Part shown: in pieces, positions 1 to 9,224 of the stretch
How positions within the stretch are numbered: position 1 is the first letter of the stretch
Layout of the letters: each line of letters starts with the position of its first letter
Source: Doryteuthis pealeii
Taxonomy: Eukaryota > Mollusca > Cephalopoda > Myopsida > Loliginidae
Direction: 5' to 3'
Length of the DNA stretch: 64,000 nucleotides
NCBI GenBank assembly: GCA_023376005.1
Contig: CM042145.1
Span: 67,335,765 to 67,399,764 of the forward strand
Notes under the pieces: model-generated
Seen by the model: the letters and a program-made list of their open reading frames with translations, nothing else
Told to the model about the DNA's origin: nothing
The model's database searches: none
Made by a program: the position numbers and the translations under genes

Positions 1-335
1 TCCAGAAGGTCCACAAAAACAGAGAAGCTACACACACAAGCATAACTTAAAAATAATAAATACGACCAAAGCACAACGCTAGTACACACATTTGAGATGT
101 AGAAATAAACCAAAACATAACAAAAATAACCTAGAAAGTAAGAAATATCCCCAGCTTACAACACTATCTCAGAACACTGTAACTATTGCCTAGAACAAAG
201 CATAGGCGTAATAAATTTCCCAGAACAAAAAAACTCCTAAACAACCGATTAAAATTCACTTCGAAATGTAGACATGAAAACAAATTATTGCTAAGCCACC
301 TGCAAACTAACGATTCCAAAGACTAAATGAAAAGA
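1..335 (+). mobile_element. Penelope-like element fragment, GIY-YIG endonuclease C-terminal part
   Basis: Decayed C-terminal part of a reverse transcriptase/GIY-YIG retroelement protein. Read across several frames, the order is NNKYDQSTTL (about 50-80), a CNYCLEQ zinc-like pair (about 180-200), and LLNNRLKFTSKCRHENK (about 230-285). This matches the usual tail of the domain: an NH..SF.N..Y.N.TTLS block, then CNLCL, then LLNKR.E..SKCRH.NK. Frameshifts and stops separate the blocks, so it cannot be functional. The N-terminal part, including the GIY-YIG core and RT, lies outside the window. The same block order recurs on the minus strand near 30.9-31.4 kb. Family assignment is from remembered consensus. 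Confidence 0.65.
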
Positions 336-363
336 TATTGAATAATGATATAAAAAAGAAATG

Positions 364-418
364 AATAGTAGAAAATAAATAAATAAATAAAAATTAAAAT
401 AGAATAAGATAAATGATA

Positions 419-459
<41 letters not shown>

Positions 460-478
460 TAATAATAATAATAATAAT
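364..478. repeat. A-rich stretch ending in an (AAT)n microsatellite
   Basis: A short (AAAT)n-like stretch passes into a nearly pure AAT array from about 417 to 478. The following LINE fragment begins directly at the end of the array, as also happens at 1097, 42947 and 43282. Confidence 0.9.
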
Positions 479-1040
479 TACAAAACTAGACACGACTGGG
501 CTGGGAAGGTGATCTACTGGGAATTATGCAAAAAAATTAATTTTGACCCTACAAGAAAATGGTATATGCATAAACCAGAATCTGTTCTTGAGAACGAAAC
601 ACATAAAATTCTATGGGACTTTGAAATAAAAACGGATCACATTATCCCAGCAAGAAGACCAGACCTAGTGTTGATAAACAAAAAAGAAAGAACTTATCAA
701 CTGGTGGATTTGCAGTTCCTGCAGATCACAGGGTGAAGCTAAAGGAAAATGAAAAAAATGGACAAATATCTGGACCTTGCCAGAGAACAGAAAAAGTTAT
801 GGAATAGGAAAGTGAAATTGATACCAATTGTAGTTGGTGCGCTTGGAACGGTCCCAAAAGAATTAGAAAAGGGTTTGGAAAGTTTGGAAATCAGAGGAAG
901 GATTGAAACCATTCAGAACACTGCACTGCTGCAATCTATCAGAATACTCAGAAGAGTCCTGGAGACCTGAGGAGACTTGCTGTCACTCAGACTCCAGTGA
1001 AATACCATCAGCTAATGCTGATGTGAAAACTCAAAAGGAG
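479..1040 (+). mobile_element. RLE-type LINE, 5'-truncated 3' copy (subfamily 1, copy A)
   Basis: 3' end of a non-LTR retrotransposon with a C-terminal restriction-like endonuclease, as in the R2/R4/NeSL group. Reading 509-736 gives IYWELCKK, WYMHKPESVLEN, ILWDFEIKTD and the catalytic-type ARRPDLVLINKK, then a VD pair (PD-(D/E)XK fold). A frame change leads to 749-970, with DKYLDLAREQKKLW, PIVVGALGT and IQNTALLQS. A 3' UTR with a short hairpin-like CAGCTAATGCTG follows and ends in AAACTCAAAAGGAG plus TAA repeats. The RT and zinc finger are missing, so this is a typical 5' truncation. TAA-type arrays bound both ends. Confidence 0.85.
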
Positions 1041-1043
1041 TAA

Positions 1044-1096
<53 letters not shown>
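1041..1096. repeat. (TAA)n microsatellite between two LINE copies
   Basis: Pure TAA array. It is the 3' tail of copy A and the 5' boundary of copy B. Confidence 0.95.
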
Positions 1097-2250
1097 GCTC
1101 TGTAGGAGAAATCTCATCAAAGGAATAAATTCCTGGTCTGTCCCTCTCGTAAGATACTCGGGACCATTCCTAAAATGGAGAAGAGAGGAGCTCCGACAGA
1201 TTGGCCAAAGGACTAGGGAACTTATGACAATTCACAATTCGAAAGACGACATAGACACACTATATGTACCAATAAAAGAAGAGGGGAGGGGTCTGGACAA
1301 CCCCGAAGATTGTGTAGATGTGACAATTCGAGCACTTAAAGAATATATTAATAAAGGAAAGGAAAGTCTAATTGCAGCAGCCAGAAAAAAGCAATTGCAA
1401 CATATTGACAAGCAGAAATACATAAAAAAACTAGAAAACAAATGGGAAGAAAAATAACTATATGGGTATTCAAGCGACAAACTGAAGAGATTTCACACCA
1501 AAAGATATGGACATGGCTAAGAACGGGACACCTCAAGAGAGAAACTGAATCTCTTATAATCGCATCACAAGACAATGCTAAAAGAAAAAAATATAGGCAA
1601 AATAGATAAGACGTAACAGAATAGTAAGTGTAGAATGTGTGGAGACAACGACGAAATGGTTAATAATATAATAAGCGAATGCCTCAAAGTAGTACAAATA
1701 GAATACAAGACTAGGCAAGACTTGGTGGGAAAGGTGATCTACTGGGAATTGTTCAAGAAATTCAATTTTCGCAAGGTTACAAAATGGTATATGCACAAAC
1801 CGGAATCTGTCTTAGAGAATGATATGCATAAAATCCTTTTGTACTTTGAGATATTTCTAATCCTGTTTAGGGGATTACACCTAGTATCAATTACCAAGAA
1901 AAAGAAAAAAGGGGTCATCTCGTGGATTGTGCCGTCCCGGCGATCACAGAGTGAAGGTGAAAGAAAACGAAAAGATAGACAAATACTTGGACCTGATCAG
2001 AGAGCTGAAAAACTTTGGAACATGAAGGTAAAGGTTGTATCAATTGTAACTGGGGCTCTTGGAACGGCTCCAAAGTGTTTAGAAAAGAGTTTGGAGTAAG
2101 TAGAAATCCGAAGAAGCATCAAGACCATCCAAAAACAGTACTGTTAAGATCAGCTAGAATACTCAGAAGAGTTATGGATACATGAGGAGACTTGCCTCCA
2201 GTAAACCACCAGCTTAAGTGGGTTTGAAAAATCTTCATAATAATAATAAT
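1097..2250 (+). mobile_element. RLE-type LINE, 5'-truncated copy with RT C-terminus, zinc knuckle and RLE (copy B)
   Basis: The longest subfamily 1 copy here. 1097-1455 encodes the region after the RT domain, including WSVPLVRYSGPFLKWRRE, DIDTLYVPIKEEGRGLDNP and a helical lysine-rich stretch. 1480-1575 corresponds to the LKRETESLIIASQD motif. 1630-1685 holds the zinc knuckle CRMCGDNDEMVNNIISEC, in which the usual His is replaced by Asn. 1730-1860 reads IYWELFKKFNF and WYMHKPESVLEN. After that the frame breaks repeatedly through the RLE and the PIV.GALGTA block (about 2040). The 3' UTR ends near 2235 in a short TAA run. Multiple stops mark it as dead. Confidence 0.85.
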
Positions 2251-2346
2251 AGTAATACTCAGAAGAATCTTAGAGAACTGTGGAAACTTGCTGTCACTCC
2301 GACTATAGTAAAATATCACCGGCTAACCCTGGTGTGAAAAACTCGC
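2251..2346 (+). mobile_element. RLE-type LINE, about 95-bp 3' end only (copy B2)
   Basis: From about 2256 the sequence repeats the last 95 bp of subfamily 1: ATACTCAGAAGAATCTTAGA, the CTTGCTGTCACTC block, a CCGGCTAACCCTGG hairpin and a GTGAAAAACTCG end. It starts directly after the short TAA run that ends copy B. Confidence 0.75.
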
Positions 2347-3117
2347 ATACAAACAATAAACGATGAAAAAAGGACCATGATTAACAAGGTTGAGATCGAA
2401 AAATCAGCAACTGGAAGAAGATCCTCTACTCACTCCAGTAGTTATTAGAACCGGGATAATCCCAACCCTGACCTACCAAGATCTTCACTACAAATTAAAA
2501 GCACCAGAAAAAAATGGCCAAACGGAGATTGTAAAGAGGTATTATATGCATTCTTTTATACAATTAACTAACCACAACGTATAGCGAGAAATGACTAAAT
2601 GTACAGATTTGGACTTCGATCAAATGTGAGAAGATATATTTTTTTAAAGCAGCCACTTAGGAAATGCGGAAAAGAATAATATCAAAGAACAGATTGTTGC
2701 AAATATTCAACAAAATGAAAGTGTAGCACTTCAAATGAACGCAATTTATAATGAAACAAATAATACATTAAAACAAACAAGCAATGATTTTATGAAAACT
2801 TCAGCAACAGAAAATGAATATAAGAAATTAGAAAACAGGTAACCTCAAATAGAAAATGCAGACTTCATAGTAAATATAATCAAAATCAAATAAATGAAAC
2901 AAAATATAACCAGATGACTCGCTAAGGTAACTAATACGGATTTGAAAGACAGAGCACATCTTAAAAAATAGAAAAGTGATAAAAGCAACCCCATGCAGAT
3001 AAAGTTGGCAAAGTATGCAACTGCCACATTAATAAGCCCAGTAGCTTTAACACATAAACAAAATATCTTTAAGCAACCTAAATCGAAATTCGGGATACAA
3101 AAGGAAACAGTGGTATA

Positions 3118-3371
3118 AGTAAAAAAAGTAAAGTCGACGGGGCGGCCTAAAGTCGGTATCAGCCAGTCAGCAAGGGAGTCTATCCCCTTTCAATAGCGCT
3201 AGACAAAGGAGATTGTTTTAGCATCTGAAGTGGAGCGCCACACCTACCATCAGTTCCTTACTTTACCGCACAGATCCTTGTGCTACTCATACGCTGAGTT
3301 GGCGGGGACCGGTATCGAACTAGGAACCTTGTGCTTTCTAGCCGAACGCTCTACCGACTGAGCTAACCCGT
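3118..3371 (-). mobile_element. tRNA-derived SINE, family A (full length)
   Basis: On the minus strand the element starts near 3371 with a tRNA-like head: GGTTAGCTCAGTCGGTAGAG (A box), a CGGCTAGAAA-like anticodon region and TTCGATACCGGTCCCC (B box). A body of about 130 bp follows, then a tail of CTTTACTTTTTT type. Three plus-strand copies lie at 14.07, 35.65 and 39.11 kb. tRNA-Arg-like SINEs are known from octopus; I infer but cannot prove this is one of them. It sits inside the long LINE. Confidence 0.88.
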
Positions 3372-3627
3372 GTTAACGTAAGAACTAGGAAAGCAAGACA
3401 AATTAAAAGACAATATGATCAATTGATAAGATCCCAATAATAAAAGTGAAATTGAATCAAAATCCTAACTAAAGGGATGAATATATGAAAAAACGAACCA
3501 GATACTTGTGTCGCAAACAAAATATTTCAGTACGACACTCGAAATTATCCATAGAACTTAAAAGCACAGACTATTGATACAAAATACTACTAAAATATAT
3601 CTATTCAATATGGACGATTTAAGCTAG

Positions 3628-3838
3628 GGAATCCCCGTGAGGTAAGGGCTAATATGCTGGACTGCAATATCGAAGTGTGTTCGAACTCCAGTCGCTCTCC
3701 ATTTTCGGACTAATACTCTTGGGAAAAGTATGGTCCCCTTTATTATCCACCTATGGGTTAATAGTACTACTGTTTTTTTTACGATGATTGATTTGGCATT
3801 AAATAACCTACATAGGTTGATATCCCATTAAAAAAAGA
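3628..3838 (+). mobile_element. tRNA-like SINE (family B relative) with a family C type tail
   Basis: Head: CCCCGTGAGGTAAGGGCTAA (A-box-like) and GTGTTCGAACTCCAG (B box). The body contains CTTGGGAAAAGTATGG and CCACCTATGGGTTAATAGT, matching family B. The end, TTGATTTGGCATTAAATAAC...GGTTGATATCCCATTAAA, is the tail sequence otherwise seen on family C copies. Inserted in the long LINE. Confidence 0.6.
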
Positions 3839-4159
3839 AACTAAACGAAACTACACCGACTTAAAGTCATATGCAAAAAAACGTGACTATTTAGGTCTAC
3901 TAAACACTGGTAAATGATTTAATGACAACATTGAAAAGTTTCGGAAAGGCTCGCTAGCAAAGTCTAAAAACATGCAAACACAGAAATTAGCGATAGAAAG
4001 CAATAACACCTATAAATATTTAGGAATTAATGAAGCAAATCGTATCAATCATACTATAAATAAGGTAAAAATAGGAAAATTCCATGAGAGCATAAACGCA
4101 ATATTGAGAACAGAAATGAACGTAAAAAAATAAAGTTATAGCAATTAACACCCTGGCAA

Positions 4160-4409
4160 ACAACAACCCGACCTTCGGGGCGGGGGTCCGGTGTGCTTCG
4201 GCCACCGGACCTGTGTGTTAAATCAATAGCGTCGATCCCAGGGCAATACCTGCCCCCTTGATTTAAAGGGGCAGGGTTGGGTTTATTGCCCAGCGCCTCT
4301 CGAGGGGGAATGCCGACGAGATCGACGCAATTTTTCCACCTACCACCCGGCTTATGGGTAGGCCCACATAAAATGTCCTTGTGTCAAGCCCTCATAAGTG
4401 GGATGAGCG
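4160..4409 (-). mobile_element. 250-bp GC-rich structured insertion with a 19-bp target-site duplication
   Basis: The LINE codons for AINTLA are duplicated exactly: the 19-bp GCAATTAACACCCTGGCAA occurs at 4141-4159 and 4410-4428 and brackets this 250-bp block. The block is far more GC-rich than its surroundings and full of perfect stems: GTCCGGTG with CACCGGAC (about 4186-4210), GGGCAATA...TATTGCCC enclosing CCTGCCCC...GGGGCAGG (about 4242-4290), and an outer GCGTCGATC...GATCGACGC (about 4227-4330). On the minus strand the 3' end is GTTGTTGT, a plausible short SINE tail, so I assign that strand. No clear A/B boxes or known RNA class were recognised. It is a retroposed SINE or structured RNA copy. 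Confidence 0.7.
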
Positions 4410-4483
4410 GCAATTAACACCCTGGCAATACCAATAGTGACATATAGTTTTAATAAATGGGTATTAGCAGAAAAGAATGAGAA

Positions 4484-4572
4484 TAGTTTGGTTTGGTTTG
4501 GTTGTTTTGTTTTACGGTATATAAACCCTCTTTTAGATCATTTAATCCCGTCACAGAATGCATCTTCAAAGA
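4484..4572 (+). mobile_element. Family C repeat, end fragment
   Basis: (GGTTT)n followed by GTTTTACGGTATATAAACCC and a TTTAATCCCGTCACAG block, matching the start of the larger copy at 15213-15300. It interrupts the long LINE. Confidence 0.55.
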
Positions 4573-4959
4573 GCAGATTCAGATTCTGTCTAGATCAGGG
4601 AAGAAATGTTGTAAGATGCTAATTGTAACGAGAACTGATTTACAAAAGAACCACTATAGTATTAAATATATACCACAGCAGATTGGATGTATTACATTTA
4701 GTAAACGCATGTGTGAATCAAAAGAAAAAAAAAATTCAATTAGTAAAGAAATTAACTGTACCTCACATCGAAAGAAATATACATAACAGATAAAGCAATG
4801 GATACAGCAACATAGATAAAGAAACAAAGACACAAGGGCTGGATCAATCAAAATTAATCATGGGAACAAAACGCCCTACATAGACGATTCGAACAAAGAA
4901 TGAGAAATGATGATATAGATATAGTAAAACTAATCGATGGCTGAAAAGTGATGAACTGG

Positions 4960-4965
<6 letters not shown>

Positions 4966-5040
<75 letters not shown>

Positions 5041-5307
5041 TGTGTGTGAGTGTGTGTGTGTGTGTGTGTGGAGGGTTAACAATAGCTGCACTGGACCGGA
5101 GCTTACTAACTTGAAACTACCTGGAAAATATGATAAAAAAACTGATCAAATCTAGTTACACACTAGATTTTATCCTTTTTTTATTATATTTTCAAGGTAG
5201 TTTCTAGTTAGTAAGCTCCGGTCCAGTGCAGCTATTGTTAACCCTCCACACACACACACACACACACTCACACACACACACACTCTCTCTCTCTCTCTCT
5301 CTCTCTC

Positions 5308-5344
<37 letters not shown>
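4966..5344. repeat. Long imperfect palindrome with mirror-matched microsatellites in both arms
   Basis: Left arm: (GA)n 4966-5038, (GT)n 5039-5070, then about 80 bp of unique sequence from GGAGGGTTAACAATAGCTGC to about 5145. Right arm: the reverse complement of the unique part (about 5175-5248), then (CA)n 5249-5282, (CT)n 5283-5318 and (TTTC)n. Even small interruptions such as GTGAGTG/CACTCAC are mirrored. The spacer is about 30 bp. It lies inside the long LINE, between the pre-zinc-knuckle block and the RLE block. It may be a fold-back duplication or an assembly artefact. Confidence 0.9.
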
Positions 5345-5345
<1 letters not shown>

Positions 5346-5746
5346 GTGCAAACAAAATACTAAATCAATTAACCGCTTAGTGTCCGGTTAACCACTGTTA
5401 GAATGTAAAGAAAGGCACGATGAAATAGGACATTATATTCATTGGAAAATGTACAAGTACTATGGAATAACAAAATCTGAAAAATGGTATGAATGCCAAA
5501 CAGAACCCATAATAGAATCCCCTTCCCCCAAAGAAAAACAAACAAACAAAAAACAAACACTGGGACTTTGCTATAAAAAATGAAGAGCAATAGACCAGAT
5601 ATAGTGGTTAAGGAGTATAAAAGAAAAAACATACTTTTTGATTGCTATCTCAGTGCCAACAGATAATAACATAATAAAATAAATTGATACAAATCGTGGA
5701 AATAGCAAGTGAAAAAAAATGAGACCTTAAAAATAATAATGATAAT

Positions 5747-5767
5747 AACAACAACAACAACAACAAC

Positions 5768-5813
<46 letters not shown>

Positions 5814-5923
5814 ACTATTTCAATTACTGTATAACTATGAATATTATTAGTATAAATAATATATATACAATATTTCCCGACACACACATACATACATACA
5901 CACACACACACACATACGCGCAT

Positions 5924-5958
<35 letters not shown>

Positions 5959-5966
5959 ATATAATA

Positions 5967-5998
<32 letters not shown>

Positions 5999-5999
5999 G
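5747..5999. repeat. (CAA)n-(TAA)n, then (CA)n and (TA)n arrays
   Basis: CAA/TAA array at 5747-5813 directly follows the LINE RLE remnant and may be its tail. After about 65 bp of AT-rich sequence come CA/CATA repeats (5880-5957) and TA repeats (5958-5999). Confidence 0.9.
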
Positions 6000-6835
6000 G
6001 CAAATAGTTTGGCATGATAGCTTCTTTAGCAAAGCATCCATTGTAAGAGAAGGAATACTTTGAATTCAAACCAGCTGTACTCCGCTAAAATATTGTCGTC
6101 ATGTTACATCCTGTTCTTAGCAGAGAGGTTGAGTAAATATATAAGTAGTTTATATAACTGTGTGCAAGATCTTTGTATTTAGAATTGGTATTCAAATATA
6201 TAATTGTTTATAAAGGATTATCATTATATATTGGAAACGACTAATTTGCTTGCAAAAAACTTCAGTATTAAATAATACTAAGGTTTATATGAAATAACCA
6301 AACCAAGCAACAAAACCGCCAACTAATGGACATCATTACTGTTGTCTAACAAACTAAACTGTCTTTTACAAATATCTCTACATGAGTAGACTACTCTCAT
6401 TCTCTGGGTTATTTTCTAATGTTTTTAACCTGCAATAATTTGATCGAAATGATGAATCAAAATAATAGTCTTATTCCTAGGCAAAACAGAAGCAGTGTTT
6501 TTAATAGCAGTTCTGGAAGTAGTTATTATTGTATAAGTGTAAGCATTGCTGCTTTTAAATCTGTAGACTCAAATAGCGCAAATCGGTATTGGCACTACCT
6601 TTAATTCCAGCACCACGACAACCACTACCACTCGTCATATTCCTTTCTCAGAAGCTTTTATCCTCTCCAACTGTCTTTGTGTTAGTCATTAGTCAGTCAG
6701 TCAGTCTGTCTGAGTCCAGCCCGCTAGACTCGTGCTAGCTTCTTACCGCACGGATGACTCATATTTATAGCTTTGTGGAAGTGTACAACTGAAAGAGAAA
6801 GGAAACACAAACAAAGTCAGAGACGTAACGGTGTA
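6000..6835. other. Unrecognised AT-rich interval
   Basis: No homology recognised on either strand. It contains a CAGT run near 6690-6710 and a short open frame (6419-6604, 61 codons, serine/asparagine-rich) with no domain I know; I do not call a gene. Confidence 0.5.
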
Positions 6836-7087
6836 AGATAATATATATATATATTATATATATATATATATATGAAGTGAACAAACAATGTGTTTGAAAT
6901 GGTGAAGGCCGACAATTTTTGGGAGATTGTGTGCTTAATTAAAGTCATACCTAATTTGTTAATTAATTAATTATAATTAAATGAATTGTTTACGCTTTAC
7001 ATTTAAATCGATATGCACGCCTAATTCATTTAATCATAATTAATTAACAAATTAGGTATGACTTTAATTAAGCACATAATCTCTCAA

Positions 7088-7137
<50 letters not shown>

Positions 7138-7181
7138 CAACATGATGAATAACACCGAAACCACGAAAGAACTTCTTTTAC

Positions 7182-7231
<50 letters not shown>

Positions 7232-7234
7232 TAC

Positions 7235-7280
<46 letters not shown>

Positions 7281-7290
7281 TTCTGTGTGT
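6836..7290. repeat. (TA)n-flanked fold-back element with about 65-bp inverted arms
   Basis: TA arrays at 6840-6873, 7090-7130 and 7184-7250 (with GT to 7280) enclose an inverted repeat. GGGAGATTGTGTGCTTAATT through ATTAAATGAATT (about 6919-6985) is matched in reverse by AATTCATTTAATC through GCACATAATCTCTCA (about 7021-7085). The outer part, AACAAACAATGTGTTTGA with GGCCGACAATTTTTGGGAG, is shared with 17118-17172 and, inverted, 18290-18357. Confidence 0.8.
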
Positions 7291-7324
7291 TGTAGCATCT
7301 ATTTATACCTATAAAGAAGTGGAC

Positions 7325-7530
7325 TTCGTGTAACAGTTATCGTCGTAGGAAATAGAGTCGACGAGCGGAGTTCGAATCCCGGACAGGACTGTTTGCGTCT
7401 TTGGGAAATGTATATATCCATCTCTTCTTCCTCCAGCTATGGGTACATAATAGACAGGGGACTCTAACCTTGGTAAATAGTATAGAAGAATTTACCCTGA
7501 CTTCAAATGTCTGGAAAGTGAATCTGTGTC
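7325..7530 (+). mobile_element. tRNA-like SINE, family B
   Basis: Head: CGTGTAACAGTTATCGTCGT and GGAGTTCGAATCCCGGA (B box). The body has TTGGGAAATGTATATATCCA, CCTCCAGCTATGGGTACATAATAGACAGGG and CTCTAACCTTGGT, the same order as other family B copies read in this direction. Confidence 0.65.
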
Positions 7531-7684
7531 ACTGGGGAACACCATTCTTCTTTTATTAGCTTATCCTATAGGTGTGGCCTTTTCTACATAACACTTCACT
7601 ACTATAAAGAAATTACCTGTGCAGTTCATTTATTAAGTTTCAGCTTTGTTAATGATTATCTTCCAATCGATAGAAGAACATAAT

Positions 7685-7690
7685 TATGAT

Positions 7691-7751
<61 letters not shown>
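7685..7751. repeat. (TA)n microsatellite
   Basis: Nearly pure TA array of about 65 bp with one AA interruption. Confidence 0.95.
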
Positions 7752-7755
<4 letters not shown>

Positions 7756-7915
7756 GAACTCTCTCGTCGATTTTCGACGCATGAGGATTCACACACACAA
7801 TGAACACCCACACAGTGATTTGTTTATAGTGGTGAAGGCTTGTGTTGGACCATCCACACTTTTTGGCACAGTCGATAGGAAAGAATTGGTGCATCAAGTG
7901 TTGCCACAAACCCAA
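7752..7915 (+). pseudogene. Possible decayed C2H2 zinc-finger linker (weak)
   Basis: The frame from 7754 reads NSLVDFRRMRIHTHNEHPHSD, which resembles a C2H2 inter-finger segment (S...HMRIHTGE.P..C). The cysteines are absent and the reading passes into a family B SINE. Similarity is short and could be chance. Confidence 0.2.
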
Positions 7916-7919
7916 TCAA

Positions 7920-8144
7920 CGACCGACCTCAGGAATTTTGAATTCAGAGTTATCCCTCTCCTAGACTGGTTACCTACCCAAGGCTGAAGGGCCCAGTCTG
8001 CCCTACTATTTAACCCATAGCTAGAGAGAGAATATATGGATTCATACCTTTCCCAAGGGTATTAGCGCTATGTGAAATGCCAACAGCTTCGTCTAGGAAT
8101 TGAACTCGAATCGACTACGACTCTAACCACTAGCACACGCGCCT

Positions 8145-8147
<3 letters not shown>
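7920..8147 (-). mobile_element. tRNA-like SINE, family B
   Basis: On the minus strand: GCGCGTGTGCTAGTGGTTAG (A box), GAGTTCAATTCCTAG (B box), AAGCTGTTGGCATTTCACAT, GGGAAAGGTATGAATCCA, CTAGCTATGGGTTAAATAGT, CAGACTGGGC and GGTAACCAGTCTAGGAGAGG. Same order as at 34082-34364. The (CA)n array begins right at its 5' end. Confidence 0.75.

Positions 8148-8224
<77 letters not shown>
8146..8224. repeat. (CA)n-(TA)n compound microsatellite
   Basis: CA array 8146-8182 joined to TA array 8181-8224. Confidence 0.95.
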
Positions 8225-8228
<4 letters not shown>

Positions 8229-8555
8229 GCTAAAATAGTTGCATATTTATAGCCCGCATCATTTCTTGTTGTTATCCACGAAGTTTTGTATAGTTTAGAT
8301 TTCAATCGCTTACGGTACGTGCCGCTGCTGCTACTAAGTGTCACCCATCTCTAAACTAAACATGATAATCATTGCGGAACGTCACAGATCTTACAGTTAC
8401 CAATGCTTTAAATGTGTCTTGGTCGGAACTTGGTAATGTTTGAGCAGAATTGAAAACCATTTCGTACGTAAGTTTTCGATGTACGGAGTCGGATCATTTG
8501 CATGGAACATTGTCTCAATACAACCATTTTATTTTTTAACTACACAAGAATTCCA
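8225..8555. other. Unrecognised interval
   Basis: Unique-looking sequence of moderate GC. No open frame or repeat that I could match within the window. Confidence 0.5.
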
Positions 8556-8765
8556 CGTGCTCTTTTGAAGAAATCCTGGAAGCAGCGCCTCTTAAAAAGC
8601 AGCTCTACAACCACTTATCTCCCATCTCATGAACTATTGCAGTAAGATGAGCAAGGCATGCTAGACACTGCTGAAGTTGCTGTAATGAACTCATAAATGA
8701 AGTTCTCCGGTGAACTAATACACATGGACACACCAGTGTTGACCTACCAGCAGAAAATTACATTC
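8556..8765 (+). mobile_element. LINE C-terminal fragment (family J)
   Basis: Frame-shifted remnant that parallels 43625-43905 and 49065-49290: SWKQ (about 8575), LPPIS-like (about 8620), ARHA.HC (about 8655), INEVL (about 8690) and HGHTSVDLPAENYIRQ (about 8722-8770). The block order (KSWK, LPPIS, RH.GHCW, ISD.L.WTP.HGHTS.GRPA.TY) is a common tail of molluscan and cnidarian non-LTR retrotransposons. Confidence 0.65.
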
Positions 8766-9107
8766 GTCAAACTGTATCCACAATAAACTCTTCCTAATCA
8801 AACCCACTTTGGGAGGTTGCAGACCAACTTTAAAGAAGTCTAGAAAGGAACAATCATTATGTCCCGATTATGCATTGGTCATACAAAACTAACACGCTCT
8901 TATATACTCAAACAAGAACAACAACCACAATGTGAAACATATCAAACGCCCCTGACAGTTAAACACTTATTGATGGAATGCAGATTTTTTGCACACATCA
9001 GAAACCGTTATTTCAAAGCAAACAATATGAAAAATCTATTTGAAAATGTTAACATAGAGGACATTTTCTCCTTTTTGAGGGAAATAAAATTATACCATAG
9101 AATATAA
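8766..9107 (+). mobile_element. Jockey-like LINE C-terminus (RNase H end and Cys-His tail)
   Basis: Reads NKLFLIKPTLGG (frame-shifted, about 8785) and then, from 8859, MSRLCIGHTKLTRSYILK, PQCETYQTPLTVKHLLMEC and IRNRYFKANNMKNLF, with a stop at 9107. This is the usual end of LINE Pol proteins with an RNase H domain: LSRLRIGHT.LTHSY.., then C..C...LTV.HIL.EC, then the final helices. The first Cys pair is CETY, so the second Cys is lost. The last 82 codons are open, but upstream parts are absent. Confidence 0.8.
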
Positions 9108-9224
9108 ACATGAAACAAATCAATGCCATACAATATAATCCCCAAGAATGCTAACACATTGTTAAAACCAATTACTAAAAGTATATATATGAATACACAA
9201 TATGTATTATACCCTAACCGTTAG

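Larger units (their letters stand above)
2347..5745 (+). mobile_element. Long RLE-type LINE remnant (subfamily 2), broken by four or five insertions
   Basis: Ancient, nearly full-order non-LTR element. The N-terminal segment (about 2380-2640) includes RKKWPNGDCKEVLYAF, resembling the Myb-like N-terminus of this group. 2690-2850 is a helical linker with NEYKKLENR. After SINE insertions, 3860-4135 carries the late RT/thumb with NNTYKYLGINEANRINH and ILRTEMN. 4410-4461 carries AINTLAIPIVTYSFNKW. 4860-4965 keeps an open frame ending DDIDIVK, followed by a WLKSDEL-like block. Downstream of the palindrome, 5400-5720 holds ECKERHDEIGHYIHWK, EKWYE, a frame-shifted NRPDIVVKE (RLE) and SVPTDNNI. It lacks catalytic RT motifs A-C, probably lost by deletion. 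Many stops are present. Confidence 0.75.

Noticed and set aside
7754..7987. C2H2 zinc-finger gene
   Set aside because: Only a linker-like HMRIHT/E.P match without cysteines; overlaps a SINE.
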